NCBI GenBank assembly: GCA_019347855.1
Contig: JAHWKO010000055.1
Coordinates: forward strand, 1 to 14,923
DNA length: 14,923 nt
Reading direction: 5' to 3'
Origin: Actinomycetota bacterium
Lineage (GTDB): Bacteria > Actinomycetota > Nitriliruptoria > Nitriliruptorales > JAHWKO01
In this document: positions 6,849 to 11,929 of the stretch, piece after piece
Layout: every line of letters begins with the position of its first letter
Numbering within the stretch: the stretch's first letter is position 1
The notes under the pieces: generated by a model
Told to the model about the DNA's origin: nothing
Database searches by the model: none
The model's input: only the letters and a program-made list of their open reading frames with translations
Made by a program: the position numbers and the translations under genes

Positions 6849-8336
6849 GTGACCCTCGCCATCTACGACACGCTGCGGCGCGAGAAGGTGCCGTTCGAGA
6901 CGCGTGAAGAGGGACGAGCGTCGATCTACGTGTGCGGTCCCACCGTGTACGGGGACGCGCACATCGGCCACGGCCGTTTCAACGTCGTGTTCGACGTTCT
7001 GCACCGCTACCTGCGCTACCGCGGGTACGACGTCACGTACGTGATGAACATCACCGACGTCGACGACAAGATCATCAACCGGGCGAACCACGAGGGAGTG
7101 TCCCCCTTCGAGATCGCCACGCGGTACACGCACCGTTGGAACGACGTGATGGAGGGGCTCGCGGTGTTGCCCCCCGACGTCCAGCCCTTCGCGACCGGCC
7201 ACATCCAGGACATGCAGGAGCTGATCGCGGACCTGATCGAGGCCGACAACGCCTACGTCTCCGACGGCAACGTGCTGTTCCGGGTCCGCAGCTTCGAGGA
7301 CTACGGGAAGCTGTCCGGCCGCCGCATCGAGGACGCGCAGCAGCCGGCCGACGTGTCCGAGGTGGTCAAGGACGACCCGATCGACTTCGCCCTGTGGAAG
7401 GCCGCCAAGGAGGGCGAGCCCGCCTGGCCGTCCCCGTGGGGGCCGGGCCGTCCCGGCTGGCACATCGAGTGCTCCGCGATGGCCGCCAAGCACCTGGGTG
7501 ACGCGTTCGACCTCCACTGCGGCGGGGTCGACCTGATCTTCCCGCACCACGAGAACGAGATCGCACAGCACGAGGCAGCCAGAGGCGAGTTCGCGCGCTA
7601 CTGGATGCACAACGGGATGCTGCGGTTGTCCGACGCGAAGATGGCCCGCAGCGTCGGCAACGTCATCTCGCTCGAGGAGGCGCTCGAGGTCTGGGGGCGG
7701 GGCCCGCTGCGCGTCTGGTACGCGAGTGCGAGCTACCGCAGCCCGTTGACGTTCGACGAGGACCTGGTCGACGAGGCCGCGACCGCCTTCCAGCGCTTCG
7801 TGACGTTCGTTCGCAACGCCCGGGACGTCGGGGCGGACGTGGAACCCGAGACCGCGGTCGCGGATCGCTACCGCGCGACCTTCGAGGCGGCGCTGGACGA
7901 CGACCTCAACCTCCCCGGTGGACTCGCCGCGTTGCACGAGGCGACGTCGGACGGCAACGAGCTGCTACCGAAGGCCCAGCGCGGCGACGAGGGCGCGCGC
8001 GCAGCGGTCGCGGCGCTCGGGGCGCTCGTCGCCGAGCTCGCCGACGACATCATGGGGCTCGGGATCGACGAGGTGCTCCGCCCCACGATGCAGCTCCAGC
8101 GCCGGTTCGCCCCCCTCGTCGAGGACCTGCTGGGTCGGCGGGCTGAGGCGCGCGAGCAGCGGGACTTCGATCGTGCCGACGCGATCCGCGACGTGCTCAC
8201 GCGGTCGGGCGTGATCGTCGAGGACCGACCCGACGGACAGCACTGGTACCTCGAGCCCGTCGGCGGCGACGACGACCTCGAGGTCGATCTGCCGGGTGCG
8301 GACGACGACGGCAGCCTGCCCACGGCGAACATCTGA
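6849..8336 (+). CDS. cysS: Cysteinyl-tRNA synthetase
   Basis: CysS charges tRNA-Cys. The GTG at 6849 is chosen because GGGGAG lies 5 bases upstream and the product then opens with the typical 'LAIYDTL'; the frame is open further upstream but would overlap ispF. The 495-aa protein has zinc ligand C29 ('YVCGPTVY'), the class I HIGH motif at 38-41 ('AHIGHGRF'), 'NITDVDDKII', 'WHIECSAM', 'FPHHENEIAQ', and KMARS at 264-268 where most family members have KMSKS. A DALR-type domain and an acidic tail follow. The 'LTFDEDLVDEA' region and the C-terminal extension exclude the shorter mycothiol ligase paralogue MshC. rlmB begins 10 bases after the stop. Confidence 0.95.
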   Translation: MTLAIYDTLRREKVPFETREEGRASIYVCGPTVYGDAHIGHGRFNVVFDVLHRYLRYRGYDVTYVMNITDVDDKIINRANHEGVSPFEIATRYTHRWNDVMEGLAVLPPDVQPFATGHIQDMQELIADLIEADNAYVSDGNVLFRVRSFEDYGKLSGRRIEDAQQPADVSEVVKDDPIDFALWKAAKEGEPAWPSPWGPGRPGWHIECSAMAAKHLGDAFDLHCGGVDLIFPHHENEIAQHEAARGEFARYWMHNGMLRLSDAKMARSVGNVISLEEALEVWGRGPLRVWYASASYRSPLTFDEDLVDEAATAFQRFVTFVRNARDVGADVEPETAVADRYRATFEAALDDDLNLPGGLAALHEATSDGNELLPKAQRGDEGARAAVAALGALVAELADDIMGLGIDEVLRPTMQLQRRFAPLVEDLLGRRAEAREQRDFDRADAIRDVLTRSGVIVEDRPDGQHWYLEPVGGDDDLEVDLPGADDDGSLPTANI

Positions 8337-8346
8337 GGGTGCGCTG

Positions 8347-9096
8347 ATGCCGGGACGCGTCACACCTGGGTTGCACCCCGTCCGGGAGCTCCTGCGTGCC
8401 GGGGGTCGCGTCGATGCGATCCACGTCGCCTCCGGTCGGGAACCCAACGAGGTGCTCGACGAGATCCGAGAGCTCGCCAGGACGGCGGGCGTCCCCGTCG
8501 AAGGGTCCGACGCCGGCTGGCTCGACCAGCTCGCCCACGGTGTCGCTCACCAGGGCGTCGTCGCGGTGGGTCCCGAGTACGCCTACGTCGGGATCGACGA
8601 CCTGTTGGCCGGCGTGCCCGACGGCGAGCGTCCGCTGTTCGTGGCGTTGGACCGGGTCACCGACCCGCACAACCTCGGATCGATCGCGCGGACCGCCGAG
8701 GCGGTCGGGGCGGACGGGCTGATCGTCGCGGAGAGGCGAGCCGTCGGGGTCACGCCGGCCGCCGAGAAGGCCGCGGCCGGGGCGCTGGCCCACCTGCCGG
8801 TCGCGCAGGTGACCAACCTGGTGCGTGCCCTCGAGCACCTGGGGGAGCAGCGGGTCTGGTCGGTCGGCCTCGATGGTGGCGCGCCGCTCACGGCGCAGGA
8901 CTGCGACCTGTTCACCGAGCCGGTCGTCCTCGTGGTCGGGGCGGAGGGCCGCGGGCTCGCGCGGCTCACGGCCGAGCGGTGCGACCTGCTCGTGTCGTTA
9001 CCGATGGCCGGACACGTCGGGTCGCTGAACGCCTCGGTCGCGACCGCGGTCGTGCTGTACGAGGTCGTTCGCCGCCGGTCCGCGCCGGTCACCTGA
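8347..9096 (+). CDS. rlmB: 23S rRNA (guanosine-2'-O-)-methyltransferase, RlmB/TrmH family
   Basis: This SPOUT-family enzyme transfers methyl from SAM to a ribose 2'-OH of 23S rRNA (G2251 in E. coli RlmB). The 249-aa product has an N-terminal substrate-binding domain ('GLHPVRELLRAG') and the three knot motifs: DPHNLGSIARTAE from 106, GAEGRGL from 198 and SLNASVA from 226. The start at 8347 has GAGGG 7 bases upstream and lies 10 bases after the cysS stop. A longer frame would begin inside cysS. The cysS-rlmB pairing is conserved in actinobacteria and Firmicutes. The exact rRNA position modified cannot be read from sequence. Confidence 0.9.
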   Translation: MPGRVTPGLHPVRELLRAGGRVDAIHVASGREPNEVLDEIRELARTAGVPVEGSDAGWLDQLAHGVAHQGVVAVGPEYAYVGIDDLLAGVPDGERPLFVALDRVTDPHNLGSIARTAEAVGADGLIVAERRAVGVTPAAEKAAAGALAHLPVAQVTNLVRALEHLGEQRVWSVGLDGGAPLTAQDCDLFTEPVVLVVGAEGRGLARLTAERCDLLVSLPMAGHVGSLNASVATAVVLYEVVRRRSAPVT

Positions 9097-9109
9097 CACG
9101 TCGGCGATC

Positions 9110-9178
9110 CCTCGACTACGCAGCGTCGCGGGGTTCGTCGCGGAGCGTCGAGGTCGGCTACGCTCGGTCCGACTCGAC
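9110..9178 (+). promoter_or_regulatory. Overlapping inverted repeats and -10 candidate in the rlmB-sigH gap
   Basis: The 200-base gap has no gene. CCTCGAC (9110-9116) can pair with GTCGAGG (9147-9153). Alternatively 9147-9157 pairs with 9169-9178 (10 bp with one bulged G), with the loop carrying TACGCT (9159-9164), a TANNNT -10 candidate. The two pairings share bases and exclude each other. The site could be a terminator for rlmB, an operator for sigH, or both. The rest of the gap, up to the GGAGG at 9280-9284, shows nothing that I recognise. Confidence 0.35.
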
Positions 9179-9296
9179 GGGGGTGCCCTGTCCTTCCGTC
9201 GCTGGTCGGATGGGCGGTCGTTGCGGATGATGAGGCGACCCCACGCGCTACGTGCCGGTCCTGTCGACCGCCTGATACTGGAGGTCCGTTCAACGC

Positions 9297-9956
9297 ATGG
9301 GTGACGTCAAGGTCGAGCCGTACGCGCGGCACCCTGCCACGGTGCTCACCACCGACGAGCAGCTCGTCGAGGAGGCCCGGCAGGGCGATCAGGTCGCCCT
9401 TGCGGAGCTCCTCGACCGCTACCGGCGGTTCGCCCGGGCGAAGGCCCGGTCGTACTTCCTCGTCGGAGGGGACCGGGACGACATCATCCAGGAGGGGCTG
9501 ATCGGCCTGTACAAGGCGGTCCGGGACTACGAGCCCGAGCACGAGGCATCCTTCCGGTCGTTCGCCGAGCTGTGCATCACGCGCCAGATCCTCACCGCGA
9601 TCAAGACCGCTACCCGGCAGAAGCACGTGCCGCTCAACACCTACGTCTCGTTCGAACGCCCCCAGGGCGACGACGACGGCGGCCGCACCCTGGGGGACAC
9701 GATCCCCGACCACGTCGACGTCGATCCGCTGCGGCAGCTGATCGACTCCGACGAGCTGCGCCAGCTCCGGGTCACCTTCCGCGAGCTCCTGTCCGGGCTC
9801 GAGTCCGACGTGCTCAGCCTGTACGTCGAGGGGCGTAGCTACCACGAGATCGCCGAGACGTTGGGGCGCCACGTCAAGTCCGTCGACAACGCCCTCCAGC
9901 GCATCAAGCGCAAGCTCGAGCACCACCTGCGCGACCGCGACAGCCTCGCCGGCTAA
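9297..9956 (+). CDS. sigH: Sigma-70 family RNA polymerase sigma factor, SigH (Spo0H)-like
   Basis: The 219-aa protein matches the Bacillus sigma-H type rather than actinobacterial ECF SigH. Sigma region 2 reads 'AKARSYFLVGGDRDDI', 'QEGLIGLYKAVRDYE', 'SFRSFAELCITRQI' and 'TAIKTATRQKH'. Sigma region 4 has 'SDVLSLYVEGRSYHEIAE' and 'RHVKSVDNALQRIKRKL'. In Bacillus this factor drives early stationary-phase and sporulation-entry genes; what it does here is unknown. Its place after rlmB matches the Bacillus rlmB-yacP-sigH order. GGAGG (9280-9284) lies 12 bases before the ATG, a long spacing, but no better start exists. The name refers to the Spo0H family, not the mycobacterial stress factor of the same symbol. 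Confidence 0.9.
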   Translation: MGDVKVEPYARHPATVLTTDEQLVEEARQGDQVALAELLDRYRRFARAKARSYFLVGGDRDDIIQEGLIGLYKAVRDYEPEHEASFRSFAELCITRQILTAIKTATRQKHVPLNTYVSFERPQGDDDGGRTLGDTIPDHVDVDPLRQLIDSDELRQLRVTFRELLSGLESDVLSLYVEGRSYHEIAETLGRHVKSVDNALQRIKRKLEHHLRDRDSLAG

Positions 9957-9972
9957 GAGAACTCACGCCCGT

Positions 9973-10028
9973 CGAGTTGTGGCGAAGTGCGTTAGCACGG
10001 AGCTGCAACCAGATCACCTTCGGTGATC
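9973..10028 (+). repeat. Structured repeat, copy A
   Basis: Starts 16 bases after the sigH stop. It shares the core GAGTTGTGGCG-AGTGC-AGCACGG with copies B and C. An inner hairpin GTGC-GTTA-GCAC (9987-9998) is enclosed by GTTG/CAAC, and a terminal hairpin GATCACC-TTC-GGTGATC (10012-10028) follows. It may also end sigH transcription. Confidence 0.7.
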
Positions 10029-10054
10029 GCGAGTTGCAGCTCCCGCCACACTCG
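10011..10054 (-). repeat. Structured repeat, copy D (minus strand, shortened)
   Basis: Read on the minus strand, CGAGT-GTGGCG-GGAGCTGCA-ACTCG is followed by the same terminal hairpin that copy A uses. It lacks the inner GTGC...GCAC hairpin. Copies A and D are tail-to-tail and form an 11-bp inverted repeat (9999-10009 with 10033-10043) plus an outer stem (9973-9984 with 10044-10054). Confidence 0.6.
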
Positions 10055-10058
10055 TCGC

Positions 10059-10072
10059 ACCGAAGGTGATCT
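10059..10072 (-). repeat. Extra arm of the repeat hairpin next to the tRNA 3' end
   Basis: A 14-base perfect inverted copy of 10011-10024, one base from the 3' end of the tRNA gene. It could pair with the arm in copy A or D, and might help end or process the tRNA transcript. Confidence 0.55.
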
Positions 10073-10073
10073 G

Positions 10074-10146
10074 AGCCGGGTGTCGGATTCGAACCGACGG
10101 CCTGAGCTTTACAAGAGCCCTGCTCTGCCAGCTGAGCTAACCCGGC
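10074..10146 (-). tRNA. tRNA-Thr (anticodon UGU)
   Basis: On the minus strand a full cloverleaf of 73 nt is seen. It has a 7-bp acceptor stem (GCCGGGT/ACCCGGC), the D-arm GCTC-AGCTGGCA-GAGC, an anticodon arm GGGCT-CTTGTAA-AGCTC with one G-U pair and anticodon TGT, a 5-base variable loop, the T-arm GTCGG-TTCGAAT-CCGAC and discriminator T. CCA is not encoded. It runs opposite to the flanking genes sigH and the DUF3263 gene, and sits inside a cluster of palindromic repeats. Confidence 0.97.
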
Positions 10147-10161
10147 GTGTGTTGCGCTGCG

Positions 10162-10169
10162 AGGGTATA
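10162..10169 (-). promoter_or_regulatory. Candidate -10 region for tRNA-Thr
   Basis: The minus-strand TATACCCT, the only A/T-rich patch upstream of the tRNA, lies 15 bases from its 5' end and contains the TANNNT match TACCCT. No -35 is clear; that region falls inside repeat copy B. Confidence 0.3.
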
Positions 10170-10180
10170 TGCGGTGTCCC

Positions 10181-10225
10181 CGTCCGAGTTGTGGCGGAGC
10201 GCGGTAGCGCGGCCGCGCACGGACG
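10181..10225 (+). repeat. Structured repeat, copy B
   Basis: GAGTTGTGGCGGAGCGCGGTAGCGCGG has the family core. The inner hairpin is GCGC-GGTA-GCGC (10199-10210), a compensated version of GTGC/GCAC in copies A and C. The outer stem is a different but perfect pairing, CGTCCG with CGGACG (10181-10186 with 10220-10225). The terminal hairpin is missing, and copy C starts directly after it. Confidence 0.6.
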
Positions 10226-10282
10226 AGTCGTGGCGCAGTGCGACAGCACGGAGCTGCGACTCGCGGTCGCCGGAGGCGACCT
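10224..10282 (+). repeat. Structured repeat, copy C (most complete)
   Basis: The outer stem is CGAGTCG with CGACTCG (10224-10230 with 10257-10263), the inner hairpin GTGC-GACA-GCAC (10238-10249), and the terminal hairpin GGTCGCC-GGA-GGCGACC (10265-10281). The terminal stem differs from the GATCACC/GGTGATC stem of copies A and D at paired positions, so pairing is kept while sequence changes. Confidence 0.65.
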
Positions 10283-10298
10283 GGGTGAGCTGGGGTAG

Positions 10299-10339
10299 TT
10301 GCATCGATGTAGTTCGCCTGCGATGCTCGTACCAGGCGA
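10299..10339 (+). promoter_or_regulatory. Promoter candidate and palindrome for the DUF3263-LytR_C pair
   Basis: TTGCAT (10299-10304), 17 bases, then GATGCT (10322-10327) form a plausible promoter with transcription starting near 10334. The -10 lies in the loop of a 7-bp inverted repeat, TCGCCTG with CAGGCGA (10314-10320 with 10333-10339), as might suit an operator. AGGCGACCTG at 10334-10343 also repeats part of copy C. Confidence 0.35.
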
Positions 10340-10353
10340 CCTGAAGGGCGACC

Positions 10354-10632
10354 GTGCACCACGAAGACGAACTCGGCGGGCTGGATGCACGCAGCCGCGC
10401 CATCCTCGACTTCGAACGGGAGTGGTGGAAGTACGCCGGCGCGAAGGAACAGGCGATCCGCGATCGGTTCGACCTGTCCCCGACGCGCTACTACCAGCTC
10501 CTCAACCGGCTGATCGACGAGGATGATGCGCTGTCCTACGACCCGATGCTCGTCAAACGGCTCCGCCGGCTCCGTGCGGCCCGGCAGCGTCAGCGTGCGG
10601 CTCGCCGCCTGGGTGTCGACAGCGGTAGCTGA
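10354..10632 (+). CDS. DUF3263 family small protein
   Basis: A 92-aa basic, helical protein with the DUF3263 pattern: 'AILDFEREWWKYAGAKEQAI', then 'LSPTRYYQLLNRLIDEDDA', 'DPMLVKRLRRLRAARQRQRA' and 'RRLG'. Actinobacterial members are about 90-110 aa and typically sit directly before a LytR_C-domain membrane protein, as Rv0430 does before Rv0431. That is the case here, with 17 bases between the genes. The helix-turn-helix-like middle and arginine-rich end suggest nucleic-acid binding, but the molecular function is unknown. The GTG start has a GAAGGG about 5 bases upstream. Confidence 0.85.
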   Translation: MHHEDELGGLDARSRAILDFEREWWKYAGAKEQAIRDRFDLSPTRYYQLLNRLIDEDDALSYDPMLVKRLRRLRAARQRQRAARRLGVDSGS

Positions 10633-10649
10633 CCTCGTGGGCGCCTCCG

Positions 10650-11258
10650 GTGAGTGACGCCCGACACACGCCGTCCGGCGACTCGAGCTTCGCGACGTCG
10701 CTCACCCGGCACGTCATCGCCGGGCTCGCCCTCATCGCGGTGGTGGCCGCGTCGTTCTGGGTGATCGGGCAGATCCGTCCCGCTAGCCAGGGCACCCCCG
10801 TGATCAGCGCCCCGACTCCCAGCGATCCCGAGATCCCGGCCGAGACACGGACCGAGGTCTCCGAGACGCCTACGGATCCCTCCACGCCGGCGACCGCGCC
10901 GTTCGCGACCCCCAGTGTGACGGTGAGCCCGGCCGCGTCCCCTTCCCCCACGGCGACCAGCGCCGACGCCCGGTCGTCGATCTCGGTGCAGGTGCTCGAC
11001 GCGACGGGCGGGGACGGCGATGCTCTGGACGCAGCGGTCGAGGATCTCCGGGAGCTGGGCTACCAGGTCGTCGCGTCCAGCCGGGCGGTGCGGACCTACG
11101 ACCGATCCACGCTGTTCTTCACCGACGGCCACCGCGGGGACGCCGTGCAGATCCAGCAGGATCTGCCCGAGTTCGGCGTCATCGAGGACAAGCCCGACAA
11201 CCTGTCGGACGCGGTCGACGTGCACGTGATCGTGGGGCTGGACCACCCCGAGGCGTAG
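10650..11258 (+). CDS. LytR_C-domain membrane protein (VirR-like)
   Basis: The 202-aa protein has a short cytoplasmic N-terminus, one membrane helix (about 21-42, 'HVIAGLALIAVVAASFWVIG'), a long Pro/Thr/Ser/Ala linker (about 45-108) and a C-terminal LytR_C domain (about 110-200; 'ISVQVLDATG', 'LRELGYQVVASSRAV', 'DVHVIVGLD'). This is the architecture of mycobacterial VirR (Rv0431), an envelope protein linked to peptidoglycan and vesicle release. The domain is extracellular and may bind peptidoglycan or its polymers. The GTG at 10650 has only a weak ribosome-binding site. A second GTG in another frame lies 4 bases later and is not used. The DUF3263 gene upstream is its likely operon partner. 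Confidence 0.8.
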   Translation: MSDARHTPSGDSSFATSLTRHVIAGLALIAVVAASFWVIGQIRPASQGTPVISAPTPSDPEIPAETRTEVSETPTDPSTPATAPFATPSVTVSPAASPSPTATSADARSSISVQVLDATGGDGDALDAAVEDLRELGYQVVASSRAVRTYDRSTLFFTDGHRGDAVQIQQDLPEFGVIEDKPDNLSDAVDVHVIVGLDHPEA

Positions 11259-11292
11259 CCGGGCTCGGCCGAGGTCGACGTCCCGCCCTGTC

Positions 11293-11319
11293 CCGCCCTG
11301 TCCGGCCCTGGTCGGGCGG
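11293..11319. terminator. Possible bidirectional terminator between convergent genes
   Basis: CCGCCC (11293-11298) can pair with GGGCGG (11314-11319) around a 15-base loop, in the 63-base gap between the LytR_C gene and the convergent response regulator. The same place holds a near-tandem decamer, TCCCGCCCTG twice then TCCGGCCCTG. No T-run is present. Confidence 0.25.
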
Positions 11320-11321
11320 AG

Positions 11322-11762
11322 CTACTTGTTCTGGAGCAGCTGCAGCTTCTCGAGGATCATCCGCCGGCGCCGCTCCTCCTCCTCGGGATCGTTCATGAGG
11401 ACGTTCTCGAGCACCTGTGACAGCGCGAGCGGGGAGAACGGCTTGGTGATGTAGTCGGCAGCGCCACCCGACCAGCCACGGATCTGGTCCTGGTCCTGGA
11501 CCTTCGCGGTCAGCATGACGACCGGGATCTCCGCGGTGCCGGGCTCGGCCTTCAGGGCCGCGAGGACCTGCCACCCGTCCATCTTGGGCATCATCACGTC
11601 GAGGAGGATGACATCGGGCTCGTGCTCCCGGACCTTGCGCATCGCCTCCTCGCCGTCACCCGCCTCGACGACCTCGTAGCCCTCGAACTCGAGGTTGACT
11701 CGGCACAGCAACAGGACGTCGGCCTCGTCATCGACGACGAGCACCTTGCGCTTGTCAGCCAC
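11322..11762 (-). CDS. Stand-alone CheY-like response regulator
   Basis: The 146-aa protein is a single receiver domain. The acidic pocket is D11-D12 ('VLVVDDEADV'), the phosphorylation site D55 ('VILLDVMMPKMDGW'), then T85 ('VVMLTAK') and K107 ('YITKPFS'). It ends in a charged helix ('EEEERRRRMILEKLQLLQNK') with no DNA-binding or enzymatic output domain. I chose GTG 11762 because GGGGGAG lies 6 bases upstream and family members begin right before this point; an ATG at 11846 would add 28 unlikely residues. No histidine kinase is nearby, so it is an orphan that probably acts by protein-protein contact. It is divergent from the PerM-family gene. Confidence 0.88.
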   Translation of the reverse strand: MADKRKVLVVDDEADVLLLCRVNLEFEGYEVVEAGDGEEAMRKVREHEPDVILLDVMMPKMDGWQVLAALKAEPGTAEIPVVMLTAKVQDQDQIRGWSGGAADYITKPFSPLALSQVLENVLMNDPEEEERRRRMILEKLQLLQNK

Positions 11763-11797
11763 GGTCTGCTCCCCCTGCCGCGTCACGCGGCGGGTCC

Positions 11798-11846
11798 AGG
11801 GTACGTCTTCGTAGTCGCCCACGCACGCTGCGTCACTCTGCGTCAC
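11798..11846 (-). promoter_or_regulatory. Upstream region of the response regulator: -10 candidate and GTGACGC repeats
   Basis: On the minus strand TACCCT (11803-11798) fits TANNNT, 35 bases before the GTG. Further upstream the decamer GTGACGCAGA/GTGACGCAGC is in tandem (11846-11837 and 11836-11827), and a third GTGACGC lies downstream at 11786-11780. A 10-base period suits binding on one DNA face. The role is inferred. Confidence 0.3.
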
Positions 11847-11899
11847 GAACGGAGCTCACCGGTTCTTCGACCACTCGCGGACCCGGCTTGACCGGCTGA

Positions 11900-11905
11900 T
11901 AGCGT
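11900..11905 (+). promoter_or_regulatory. Candidate -10 box for the PerM-family gene
   Basis: TAGCGT (TANNNT) lies 24 bases before the GTG start and would give a short leader carrying the GGGAGGAG ribosome-binding site. No -35 is recognised at the right distance. Confidence 0.25.
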
Positions 11906-11929
11906 CTCGTCGAACGAGGGAGGAGCGCC

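Noticed and set aside
6849..8336. MshC (mycothiol ligase) rather than CysS
   Set aside because: The length, the complete C-terminal region and the position beside rlmB fit CysS.
9297..9956. ECF sigma factor (mycobacterial SigH type)
   Set aside because: The 'AKARSYFLVGGDRDDI' and 'TAIKTATRQKH' motifs and the synteny fit the Spo0H family.
9973..10282. CRISPR array
   Set aside because: The repeats are palindromic, occur on both strands, overlap each other and have no regular spacers; no cas gene is present.
9973..10282. Extra tRNA genes or pseudogenes in the repeat cluster
   Set aside because: The copies resemble only a D-arm region. No anticodon arm or T-arm with TTCRA in the right place can be drawn.
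10023..10344. Small open frames on both strands across the tRNA and repeats
   Set aside because: They cross the tRNA gene and palindromes, lack ribosome-binding sites and resemble no protein.
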